From contig CANRBW010000049.1 of NCBI GenBank assembly GCA_947628975.1, forward strand, positions 1 through 9,770: a DNA stretch of 9,770 bases. The letters are read 5' to 3'. The stretch comes from an uncultured Oscillospiraceae bacterium. Lineage in GTDB: Bacteria; Bacillota; Clostridia; Oscillospirales; Oscillospiraceae. A program made the translations under genes and the position numbers. Every line of letters starts with the position of its first letter. The first letter of the stretch is position 1. Shown here piece after piece: positions 1-6,084 of the stretch. Below the pieces are notes generated by a model, which saw only the letters and a list, made by a program, of their open reading frames with translations, was not told where the DNA came from and ran no database searches.

Positions 1-2759
1 GCCTGGATGACGCTCTTGCACTCGGCGGGGGCGTCGGGCTTATCCAGGATTTCCTGGAGCTTGGCGGTCAGCCGGTCCCGGATGGCCTTCTGGCCCAGGT
101 AGATGCCCAGGCCGTGCTCGGCGTTGTCCTCAAAGAGGGAGTTGGCCCAGGCGGGGCCGCGGCCGGCCTTGTCCACGGTGTAGGGGCTGGTGGCGGCCGG
201 GCCGCCCCAGATGGAGGAGCACCCGGTGGCGTTGGAGACGTACATCCTGTCGCCGAAGAGCTGGGTGACCAGCCGGGCGTAGGAGGTCTCGGCGCAGCCG
301 GCGCAGGAGCCGGAGAACTCCAGGTAGGGCTGGCGGAACTGGCTGCCCTTGACAGTCTTGGCGTCGGCCATGTCGTCCTTGACGCTGACCTTGGAGACCA
401 TGTAGTCGAACACGTCCTGCTGCTCCAGCTGGGACTCCTGGGGGACCATCTCCAGGGCCTTGGTGGGACACACGCCCACGCAGACGGTGCAGCCCATGCA
501 GTCCAGCGGGCTGACGGCGATGGAGAACTTGTACTTGTCCTTGCCCGCGCCGGCCTTCACGTCCACGATCTTGGCGGCGGCGGGGGCGTTCTTGGCCTCC
601 TCGTCGGTGAGGGCGTAGGCCCGGATGGTGGCGTGGGGGCAGACGTAGGAGCACTGGTTGCACTGGATGCACTTGGCGCTGTCCCACACCGGCACGCTCA
701 CGGCCACGCCCCGCTTCTCATAGGCGGCGGCGCCCTGCTCGAAGGTGCCGTCCACATGGTCCATGAAGGCGGAGACGGGCAGGCTGTCGCCGTCCATCTT
801 GTCCACGGGGTTGAGGATGGTCTTGACCATCTTCACCGTGGCGGGACGGCCCTCCACGGTCTCCTCCGCCGGCTTGTCGGCGGCGGTGGCCCAGGAGGCG
901 GGAACGTCGAACTTCTTGAAGGCGGTGGCACCGGCGTCGATGGCCTTGTGGTTCATGTCCACCACGTCCTGGCCCTTCTTCAGGTAGGAGTGGGTGGCCG
1001 CGTCCTTCATGTACTGGATGGCCTCCGCCTCCGGCATGACCTGGGCCAGCTTGAAGAAGGCGGACTGGAGGATGGTGTTGGTCCGCTTGCCCATGCCGAT
1101 CTCCTTGGCCAGGTCGATGGCGTTGATGGTGTAGACCTGGATGTTGTGCTCGGCGATGTAGCGCTTGGCCTCGGCGGGCATATGCTTGTCCAGCTCCTCG
1201 TCGGTCCACTGGCAGTTGATGAGGAAGGTGCCGCCGTCCTTCACGTCCCGGACCATGGGGAAGCCCTTGACGATGTAGGCGGGGACGTGGCAGGCCACGA
1301 AGTCGGCCTTGTTGATGTAGTAGGGGCTCTTGATGGGCTTGTCGCCGAAGCGCAGGTGGCTGACGGTGACGCCGCCGGTCTTCTTGGAGTCGTACTGGAA
1401 GTACGCCTGGACGTACTTGTCGGTGTGGTCACCGATGATCTTGATGGAGTTCTTGTTGGCGCCCACGGTGCCGTCGCCGCCCAGACCCCAGAACTTGCAC
1501 TCGATGGTGCCCTCGGCCGCGGTGTTGGGGCAGTCGTGCTCGGGCAGGGAGAGGTTGGTCACGTCGTCCACGATGCCGATGGTGAAGAACTTCTTGGGCT
1601 GGGCCTTGGCCATCTCCTCATAGACGGCGAAGACGCTCTTGGGCGGGGTGTCCTTGCTGCCCAGGCCGTAGCGGCCGCCGATGATGGTGGCGGTCCGGCC
1701 GGCGTTGGCGAAGGCGGTGACCACGTCCAGATAGAGGGGGTCGCCCTGGGCGCCGGGCTCCTTGGTGCGGTCCAGCACGGCGATGGTCTTGGCGGTCCCG
1801 GGGATGGCGGAGAGCAGCTTGTCGGCCCGGAAGGGGCGGTACAGCCGGACCTTCACCAGGCCAACCTTCTCCCCGTGGGCGTTGAGGTAGTCGATGACCT
1901 CCTCGGCCACGTCGCAGATGGAGCCCATGGCCACGATGACCCGGTCGGCGTCGGGGGCGCCGTAGTAGTTGAACAGCTGGTAGTTGGTGCCCAGCTTGGC
2001 GTTGACCTTGCCCATGTACTCCTCCACCACGTCGGGCAGAGCGTCGTAGTACTTGTTGCAGGCCTCCCGGTGCTGGAAGAAGATGTCGCCGTTCTCGTGG
2101 GAGCCGCGCATCACGGGGCGCTCCGGGTTCAGGGCACGGGCCCGGAAGGCGTTGACCGCGTCCATATCCACCATCTCGGCCAAATCGTCATAGTCCCAGA
2201 TGTCGATCTTCTGGATCTCGTGGGAGGTGCGGAACCCGTCGAAGAAGTTGATGAAGGGGACCCGGCCCTTGATGGCGGCCAGATGGGCCACCGCGCCCAG
2301 GTCCATGACCTCCTGGACGTTCCCCTCGGCCAGCATGGCGAAGCCGGTCTGGCGGCAGGCCATCACGTCGGAGTGGTCGCCGAAGATGTTCAGGGCGTGG
2401 CTGGCCACGGTGCGGGCGGAGACGTGGAACACGCAGGGCAGCAGCTCGCCGGCGATCTTGTACATATTGGGGATCATCAGCAGCAGGCCCTGGGAGGCGG
2501 TGTAGGTGGTGGTCAGCGCGCCGGCGTTCAGAGAGCCGTGAACGGTGCCGGCGGCCCCGGCCTCAGACTCCATCTCCACCACCTTCACCGTGGTGCCGAA
2601 GATGTTCTTGCGGCCAGCGGCGGCCCACTGGTCCACGTTGTCCGCCATGGGGCTGGACGGTGTGATGGGGTAGATCCCCGCCACCTCCGTAAACGCGTAG
2701 GAGACGTGCGCGGCGGCCATGTTGCCGTCCATGGACTTGGGTTTTCTCTTGATAGCCAT
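1..2759 (-). CDS. nifJ: Pyruvate:ferredoxin (flavodoxin) oxidoreductase, C-terminus cut off by window edge
   Basis: This cytoplasmic iron-sulfur/thiamine-diphosphate enzyme splits pyruvate with CoA to acetyl-CoA and CO2 and reduces ferredoxin, a central step of anaerobic fermentation. About 919 codons are visible; the family is usually ~1,170 residues, so ~250 are missing beyond position 1. The N-terminal pyrimidine-binding domain carries YPITPSSPM near residues 30-38. The ferredoxin domain has two 4Fe-4S motifs: CIQCNQCSYVC (C697, 700, 703, 707) and CMGCTVCVGVC (C754, 757, 760, 764). The TPP domain begins with SCAGCAETS (C819, C822) and ATGCSS (C847), three of the four proximal-cluster cysteines; the fourth and the TPP GDG motif should lie off-window. 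The chosen ATG (complement of 2757-2759) follows an AGGAGG at 2772-2777 with a 12-nt spacer. It appears to be a single-gene transcript, divergent from secG. Family assignment is very secure; nifJ is used as the general family symbol and does not imply nitrogen fixation. Confidence 0.97.
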   Translation of the reverse strand, partial: MAIKRKPKSMDGNMAAAHVSYAFTEVAGIYPITPSSPMADNVDQWAAAGRKNIFGTTVKVVEMESEAGAAGTVHGSLNAGALTTTYTASQGLLLMIPNMYKIAGELLPCVFHVSARTVASHALNIFGDHSDVMACRQTGFAMLAEGNVQEVMDLGAVAHLAAIKGRVPFINFFDGFRTSHEIQKIDIWDYDDLAEMVDMDAVNAFRARALNPERPVMRGSHENGDIFFQHREACNKYYDALPDVVEEYMGKVNAKLGTNYQLFNYYGAPDADRVIVAMGSICDVAEEVIDYLNAHGEKVGLVKVRLYRPFRADKLLSAIPGTAKTIAVLDRTKEPGAQGDPLYLDVVTAFANAGRTATIIGGRYGLGSKDTPPKSVFAVYEEMAKAQPKKFFTIGIVDDVTNLSLPEHDCPNTAAEGTIECKFWGLGGDGTVGANKNSIKIIGDHTDKYVQAYFQYDSKKTGGVTVSHLRFGDKPIKSPYYINKADFVACHVPAYIVKGFPMVRDVKDGGTFLINCQWTDEELDKHMPAEAKRYIAEHNIQVYTINAIDLAKEIGMGKRTNTILQSAFFKLAQVMPEAEAIQYMKDAATHSYLKKGQDVVDMNHKAIDAGATAFKKFDVPASWATAADKPAEETVEGRPATVKMVKTILNPVDKMDGDSLPVSAFMDHVDGTFEQGAAAYEKRGVAVSVPVWDSAKCIQCNQCSYVCPHATIRAYALTDEEAKNAPAAAKIVDVKAGAGKDKYKFSIAVSPLDCMGCTVCVGVCPTKALEMVPQESQLEQQDVFDYMVSKVSVKDDMADAKTVKGSQFRQPYLEFSGSCAGCAETSYARLVTQLFGDRMYVSNATGCSSIWGGPAATSPYTVDKAGRGPAWANSLFEDNAEHGLGIYLGQKAIRDRLTAKLQEILDKPDAPAECKSVIQ

Positions 2760-2801
2760 TTTCGGTCGGTTCCTCCTTTTATAGGGAAGTGTTCACCTGA
2801 T

Positions 2802-2830
2802 ATTTTAACACGTCCTTTTTGGTTTGTAAA
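2802..2830 (-). promoter_or_regulatory. Sigma-A promoter of the pyruvate:ferredoxin oxidoreductase gene
   Basis: Read on the minus strand, -35 TTTACA (complement of 2825-2830) and -10 TAAAAT (complement of 2802-2807) are 17 nt apart. A TGT directly before the -10 makes it an extended -10. Transcription would start near 2795, giving a leader of about 35 nt that contains the AGGAGG site. The local AT-richness contrasts with the GC-rich genes. This is a consensus match, not a mapped start. Confidence 0.75.
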
Positions 2831-2876
2831 TCATAAATTGGGATTTCCCACTGAATTTTTTTGTCTCTTCTGCCCA

Positions 2877-2921
2877 AGTTTTCGCCGCGGGAAAGAAAGG
2901 GGAAAAAAATCGGGGAAAACT
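2877..2921. repeat. Inverted repeat and possible diverged inverted copy of the pre-rnr repeat
   Basis: AGTTTTC (2877-2883) and GAAAACT (2915-2921) form a 7-bp inverted repeat just before the secG -35 box. Between them lies GCGGGAAAGAAA (2887-2898), the exact reverse complement of 12 nt of the first pre-rnr repeat unit (3375-3386). It could be an old inverted copy of that element or an operator; similarity outside the 12 nt is weak. Confidence 0.35.
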
Positions 2922-2922
2922 C

Positions 2923-2951
2923 TTGCGCTTTCAAACAAAATGTGGTATCAT
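2923..2951 (+). promoter_or_regulatory. Sigma-A promoter of secG
   Basis: -35 TTGCGC (2923-2928) and -10 TATCAT (2946-2951) have a 17-nt spacer, and TGG before the -10 gives an extended -10 (TGn). The start would be near 2958, leaving a leader of ~70 nt before the secG ATG. It is divergent from the oxidoreductase promoter; the two -35 boxes are 92 bp apart, so the promoters do not overlap. Confidence 0.75.
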
Positions 2952-2994
2952 ACTTGAACCGGCGCGCGTTGCCCGCCGTGTTTCAGCGCGTGAA

Positions 2995-3009
2995 CAGCCC
3001 CTGGGGCTG
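2995..3009 (+). other. Short hairpin in the secG leader
   Basis: CAGCCCC and GGGGCTG are separated by one T, giving a compact dyad (6-bp stem with a CTG loop) that ends just before the GAAGGAAAGG ribosome binding site (3011-3020). It could tune translation of secG. No U-run follows, so it is not an intrinsic terminator. Confidence 0.35.
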
Positions 3010-3029
3010 GGAAGGAAAGGATGCTATCT

Positions 3030-3269
3030 ATGTCACCCCTGATGATCGTTCTCACTGTGGTCTACGTCGTCTTCTGCCTGTTCCTCATCGCGGTGGTCCT
3101 GCTCCAGTCGGGCAAGTCCGCCGGCCTGTCCGGCGCCATCTCCGGCGCGGCGGACACCTTCCTGAGCAAGAACAAGGCCAAGACCTGGGACGCCCGGCTG
3201 GCCAAGATGACCAAGTGGGTGGCCATCCTGTTCATGGTCCTCACCCTGGTGCTGGTGCTCTTCCTGTAA
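3030..3269 (+). CDS. secG: Preprotein translocase subunit SecG
   Basis: SecG is the small auxiliary membrane subunit of the SecYEG protein-export channel in the cytoplasmic membrane. The 79-residue product has the family layout: a first membrane helix at about residues 5-26 (MIVLTVVYVVFCLF), then the conserved loop VLLQSGKSAGLSGAISG, a polar stretch with SKNKAKTWDARLAKMTK, and a second helix from about residue 60 to the C-terminus. An in-frame ATG at 3021 is possible, but it directly abuts the GAAGGAAAGG site. The ATG at 3030 sits 9 nt behind that site and gives the usual MSPLM-type start, so I prefer it. It lies between a good promoter and a strong terminator and precedes rnr, a neighbour pair also seen in Bacillus subtilis. 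Confidence 0.95.
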   Translation: MSPLMIVLTVVYVVFCLFLIAVVLLQSGKSAGLSGAISGAADTFLSKNKAKTWDARLAKMTKWVAILFMVLTLVLVLFL

Positions 3270-3309
3270 GTCCGCCGGAGCGCGTCCAGCGTCCTTGCCC
3301 CCGCGTCAA

Positions 3310-3338
3310 ACGTCCTCCCCTGCGGGAGGGCGTTTTTT
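3310..3338 (+). terminator. Intrinsic terminator after secG
   Basis: A 10-bp stem (ACGTCCTCCC with GGGAGGGCGT, one G-T wobble) closes a CTGC loop and is followed by six T residues (3333-3338). It lies 40 nt behind the secG stop. It should end most secG transcripts, so rnr would depend on read-through or on a promoter I cannot identify. Confidence 0.9.
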
Positions 3339-3351
3339 CTTCCCCAGCGTT

Positions 3352-3440
3352 TAGTCAAAAACTTTTTTGCGGGGTTTCTTTCCCGCCATCTGGTCAAAAC
3401 TTTTTTGTGGGGTTTCTTTCCCATCGTCTAGTCAAAACCT
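3352..3440. repeat. Tandem ~38-bp repeat, about 2.3 copies, upstream of rnr
   Basis: The motif TAGTCAAAA(A)C plus a T-run recurs at 3352, 3391 (as TGGTC) and 3429, with periods of 39 and 38 nt. The first two units continue with G(C/T)GGGGTTTCTTTCCC; the third is truncated and leads into the rnr ribosome binding site. Each full unit can form a stem: GCGGG/CCCGC in unit 1 (3369-3373 with 3382-3386) and TGGG/CCCA in unit 2 (3408-3411 with 3420-3423). The C:G pair of unit 1 is replaced by T:A in unit 2, so pairing is kept. No ORF or clear promoter explains the repeat. Confidence 0.8.
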
Positions 3441-3461
3441 TTTTTTGGAGGTGAGATCGCC

Positions 3462-5504
3462 ATGCCGGAGACCATCCGGGGGATCTACCACGCCAACCCC
3501 AAGGGGTTCGGCTTTGTCACCCCCCAGGGGCCGGAGCTCCAGGAGGACTGGTTCGTCCCCCGCGGCCGGGCCCTGGGGGCCTGGGACGGGGACCTGGTGG
3601 AGCTGTCCCCCACCGAGCCCGACCGCCGGGCGGGGCGGGTCCGGGCGGTCCTCCGCCGGGCCAACGCCGCCGTCACCGGCGTGATCCGCCGGGAGGGCCG
3701 GGTCTGGTATCTGGTCCCCGACGACCCCAAGCTCACCCACAGCATCCTGCTCACCGGCCGGGTCAAGGGCCTCTCCCCCGGCCTGCGGGCGGCGGTGGAG
3801 GTGGTGAGCTACGGCGCCGCCTCCACCCCGCCCATGGGGGTGGCGCGGCAGATCTTCGGCCCCGGCGGCTCCCTGGACAGCGCCAGGGAGGCCGTGCTGT
3901 ACCGCTACCACATCACCCCCGACTTCCCAGGCCCTGTCCAGGCGGAGGCCGCCGCCCTGCCCCAGGCGGTCTCCCCTGACGACCTGGCTGGCCGGGAGGA
4001 CTTCCGGGACCAGGTGGTGGTCACCATCGACGCCCAGAGCGCCAAAGACCTGGACGACGCGGTCTCCCTGACCACCGACCGCCAGGGCCGCCGGGTGCTG
4101 GGGGTCCACATCGCCGACGTGAGCCACTACGTCCGGCCGGGGACCGCCCTGGACCGGGATGCCTTCGACCGGGGCACCTCGGTGTATTATGTAAACCAGG
4201 TCGCCCCCATGCTGCCCCCCGCCCTGTCCAACGGCCTGTGCTCGCTGAATCCCCGGCAGGACCGGCTGACCCTGTCCTGCCTGATGACCCTGGACCGGGC
4301 CGGGGAGGTGGTGGACCACCGGATCGTCCAGGGGGTGATCCGCACGGTGGACCGGCTGAACTACGACGAGGTGAACCGCCTCCTGGCCGGGGAGGTTTTG
4401 GCGGAGGGCCCCCTGTCCGACGCCGCCCCGCGGGCCGGGGAGGTCCGGGCGCTGCTGGCCGGGCTGGACGCCCTGGCCGCTCAGCGGCGCGGACTGCGGC
4501 GGCGGCGCGGGGCGCTGGAGCTGTCCTCGGTGGAGTGCCAGTTCGTGATGGACGACCAGGGCCGGGTGGCGGACGTCCTCCGCCGGACCTCCGGCCGGGG
4601 GGAGAGCCTGATCGAGGAGTGTATGCTCCTGGCCAACGAGACGGTGGCCGCCCATCTGGACGACGGCGGTCTCCCCGGCGTGTTCCGGGTCCACGAGCCC
4701 CCCAGCGGCGACAAGGCCCAGGGCCTGGCCCGGATGGTGGCCCCCCTGGGCTACGACCTGAAGGGGATCGACGGCTTCCAGCTCCAGAAACTCACCGACT
4801 GGGCCAGGGGCGGGCCCCTGGAGGGGGCGGTGAGCATGATGGTCCTGCGCGCGCTGATGAAGGCCCGCTACGATGAGAAGGACCTGGGCCACTTCGGCCT
4901 GGCCGCCCCCCGGTACTGTCACTTCACCTCCCCCATCCGCCGCTATCCCGACCTGGTGGTCCACCGGATCCTCACCGCCGCCCTGGAGGGCCGGGGCCTG
5001 AAGGCCCTGGCCGCCTTCACCCCCCAGGCCGCCCGGCAGTCCTCGGAGCGGGAGCTGGCCGCCCAGAGCGCGGAGCGGGAGATCGAGAAGCTCTACATGG
5101 CCCAGTTCATGGCCGGGCACGTGGGGGAGGTCTTCTCCGGCGCGGTCACCGGCGTGACCCGCTTCGGCGTCTTCGTGGGGCTGGCCAGCGGCGTGGAGGG
5201 GATGGTGGCGGTGGAGGCCCTGGGCCGGGAGCGCTGGGTCTTCGACCAGGACGCCCAGACCCTCACCGGCGGCGCCTCCGGGACGGTCTACGCCTTCGGC
5301 GTGACCCTGGAGGTCCTCTGCGCCGGGGCCGACCCCTCCACCGGCCGGATCGACTTCGTCCTCCCGGACACAGGTATAACCCCTGGAATATCTGTCCAAG
5401 ATAAGCATACATTGGACCGAGGAAGGGGGAGGCCGGTATGCGAAAAGCGTGGCAAAAAAGGGGGGCCGCCCAAGAGGCGCGGGAGGAGGAGCTCTCGGCG
5501 CTGA
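3462..5504 (+). CDS. rnr: Ribonuclease R (3'-5' exoribonuclease, RNB family)
   Basis: RNase R processively degrades RNA from the 3' end, including structured RNA, and takes part in mRNA decay and RNA quality control. The order of domains is: an OB/cold-shock domain from residue ~5 (NPKGFGFVTP), a second one to ~residue 130, the RNB catalytic domain from ~residue 180, and a C-terminal S1 domain at ~545-630 (GAVTGVTRFGVFVGLASGVE). The catalytic motif TIDAQSAKDLDDAV keeps all four metal-binding aspartates (D190, D196, D198, D199). Other RNB signatures are GVHIADVSHYV, LSNGLCSLNP and HFTSPIRRYPDLVVHR. At 680 residues it is shorter than typical RNase R because it lacks the N-terminal winged-helix segment. 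GGAGGTGA (3447-3454) lies 7 nt before the ATG. The tail after IDFVLPDTG is lysine/arginine-rich and runs through a sigma-E-like promoter and 67 nt into yaaL. That tail may be a secondary extension. Confidence 0.95.
   Translation: MPETIRGIYHANPKGFGFVTPQGPELQEDWFVPRGRALGAWDGDLVELSPTEPDRRAGRVRAVLRRANAAVTGVIRREGRVWYLVPDDPKLTHSILLTGRVKGLSPGLRAAVEVVSYGAASTPPMGVARQIFGPGGSLDSAREAVLYRYHITPDFPGPVQAEAAALPQAVSPDDLAGREDFRDQVVVTIDAQSAKDLDDAVSLTTDRQGRRVLGVHIADVSHYVRPGTALDRDAFDRGTSVYYVNQVAPMLPPALSNGLCSLNPRQDRLTLSCLMTLDRAGEVVDHRIVQGVIRTVDRLNYDEVNRLLAGEVLAEGPLSDAAPRAGEVRALLAGLDALAAQRRGLRRRRGALELSSVECQFVMDDQGRVADVLRRTSGRGESLIEECMLLANETVAAHLDDGGLPGVFRVHEPPSGDKAQGLARMVAPLGYDLKGIDGFQLQKLTDWARGGPLEGAVSMMVLRALMKARYDEKDLGHFGLAAPRYCHFTSPIRRYPDLVVHRILTAALEGRGLKALAAFTPQAARQSSERELAAQSAEREIEKLYMAQFMAGHVGEVFSGAVTGVTRFGVFVGLASGVEGMVAVEALGRERWVFDQDAQTLTGGASGTVYAFGVTLEVLCAGADPSTGRIDFVLPDTGITPGISVQDKHTLDRGRGRPVCEKRGKKGGPPKRRGRRSSRR
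5386..5413 (+). promoter_or_regulatory. Sigma-E-like sporulation promoter for yaaL-bofA, inside the 3' end of rnr
   Basis: GAATATC (5386-5392) matches six of seven positions of the B. subtilis sigma-E -35 consensus KMATATT. CATACATT (5406-5413) matches the -10 consensus CATACAHT at every position; the spacer is 13 nt. The start would fall near 5420, giving a very short leader that contains GGAAGGGGGAGG (5421-5432) before the yaaL ATG at 5438. The segment is an AT-rich island in GC-rich coding sequence. Known biology supports it: bofA belongs to the sigma-E mother-cell regulon in B. subtilis. No transcription start is mapped here. Confidence 0.7.
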
Positions 5505-5686
5505 TGGCGACCATGCGCTCCACCCAGGGGGCGCTGGAGCGGGCCTACGACGGGTTCAACCGGGCCGCCGACGGCGATCTCATCGAGTCCTACGTCTACG
5601 AGATCAACGCCCTGCGGCACCGCTACTCCTACCTGCTGCGGCAGGTGCGGCAGCTCCAAGGGGACAGCGCCCCGGCGTGCCGGTAG
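5438..5686 (+). CDS. yaaL: YaaL/DUF2508 family protein
   Basis: This small, charged, probably cytoplasmic protein of 82 residues has no known function. It resembles YaaL/DUF2508 proteins in length and pattern: a basic N-terminus (MRKAWQKRG), then EEELSALMATMRSTQGALERAYDGFN, an acidic stretch DGDLIESYVYEINAL, and a helical end RHRYSYLLRQVRQL. It is likely all-helical. GGAAGGGGGAGG (5421-5432) precedes the ATG by 5 nt. The first 67 nt overlap the end of rnr in another frame, and the last 10 nt overlap bofA. The yaaL-bofA pair is also adjacent in B. subtilis, which strengthens both calls. It is probably transcribed from the sigma-E-like promoter just upstream. Confidence 0.82.
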   Translation: MRKAWQKRGAAQEAREEELSALMATMRSTQGALERAYDGFNRAADGDLIESYVYEINALRHRYSYLLRQVRQLQGDSAPACR

Positions 5687-5934
5687 CTCTGGCTCTGGGA
5701 GGGGCCCTCCTCCTGCTGCTGGTCCCCGCCTTGCGCCGGGGACTGGGCCGGCTGCTGGCCCTGGCCGCCCGGACCCTGGCCGGCCTGGGCGCGCTGGCGG
5801 CCCTGCGGGCCGCGGGGGCCGGGGCGGTGGGCGTGACCCTGGGAGTCAACCTCTTCAACGCCCTGACCCTGGGCCTCCTGGGCCTGCCCGGTCTGGCCCT
5901 CCTCCTCCTGTTCAACTGGCTCACCCGCCTGTAA
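5677..5934 (+). CDS. bofA: Pro-sigma-K processing inhibitor BofA
   Basis: BofA is an integral membrane protein of the outer forespore membrane. In the B. subtilis model it works with SpoIVFA to hold the SpoIVFB protease inactive until the forespore signals, delaying pro-sigma-K cleavage. The 85-residue product (87 in B. subtilis) has hydrophobic segments near residues 3-18, 22-45 and 60-82. Its C-terminal signature is VNLFNALTLGLLGLPG, with the Asn-rich NxxNA and GxLGxPG pattern typical of the family. The start is taken as GTG at 5677, which overlaps the yaaL stop by 10 nt and has AAGGGGA (5658-5664) 12 nt upstream; this suggests translational coupling. An upstream in-frame ATG at 5449 would add residues overlapping yaaL and is unlikely. 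A terminator follows 12 nt after the stop. Confidence 0.88.
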   Translation: MPVALALGGALLLLLVPALRRGLGRLLALAARTLAGLGALAALRAAGAGAVGVTLGVNLFNALTLGLLGLPGLALLLLFNWLTRL

Positions 5935-5946
5935 GAAAAAAGCGGG

Positions 5947-5983
5947 GGCGAAGCGAGTTTCCTCGCTTCGCCGCCACTTTTTT
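5947..5983 (+). terminator. Intrinsic terminator after bofA
   Basis: A perfect 11-bp stem, GGCGAAGCGAG (5947-5957) with CTCGCTTCGCC (5962-5972), has a TTTC loop and is followed five nt later by six T residues (5978-5983). A run of A residues lies just before the stem (5936-5941), so it might also act on the opposite strand. It closes the rnr/yaaL-bofA unit. Confidence 0.88.
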
Positions 5984-6021
5984 GTGCGCATACAACAACC
6001 TACAAATAGCTCTACACCAGG

Positions 6022-6072
6022 TCGCTTGCCGTGGTGTGGCTTCTTGCCTCCCACTTTTTTTGTACATACAAA
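6022..6072. repeat. Diverged second copy of the terminator tail, with adjoining dyads
   Basis: CCCAC followed by seven T residues and GTACATACAA (6050-6071) resembles the tail of the bofA terminator, CCAC plus six T and GTGCGCATACAA (5974-5995), about 77 nt upstream; GCTTC also recurs before each copy. Weak stems precede the second copy, and TTTGTA-CA-TACAAA (6059-6072) is a small dyad. It lies between the convergent bofA and ArsC-like genes. It may be a degenerate backup terminator; nothing else in 5984-6084 looks like a gene. Confidence 0.4.
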
Positions 6073-6084
6073 TCACCGCCGGGC

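Noticed and set aside
2840..2851. TGGGA-TT-TCCCA dyad between the divergent promoters as a Rex-type redox operator
   Set aside because: It does not match the TTGTGAA...TTCACAA Rex pattern, and the arms are only 5 bp; too weak to call.
114..2957. 947-codon open frame on the plus strand
   Set aside because: It lies antisense to the oxidoreductase gene. Its product is low-complexity Gly/Val/His-rich, as expected from the complement of GC-ending codons, while the minus frame has all family motifs.
3021..3029. Earlier ATG for secG (three extra residues)
   Set aside because: The ribosome binding site directly abuts it; the ATG at 3030 has proper spacing.
3352..3440. CRISPR array
   Set aside because: The copies are contiguous with no unique spacers, few in number and imperfect; no cas gene is present.
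3340..3461. Sigma-A promoter for rnr
   Set aside because: TTTTGAC-like boxes occur on the minus strand of the repeats, but no -10 at proper spacing was found on either strand.
3432..5408. 658-codon open frame on the minus strand
   Set aside because: It is antisense to rnr, with Gly/Gln/His/Pro-rich low complexity and no recognisable domain.
5449..5676. Long N-terminal extension of bofA from an ATG at 5449
   Set aside because: It overlaps yaaL in another frame and would add ~76 low-complexity residues. GTG at 5677 gives the usual BofA length and a coupled start.
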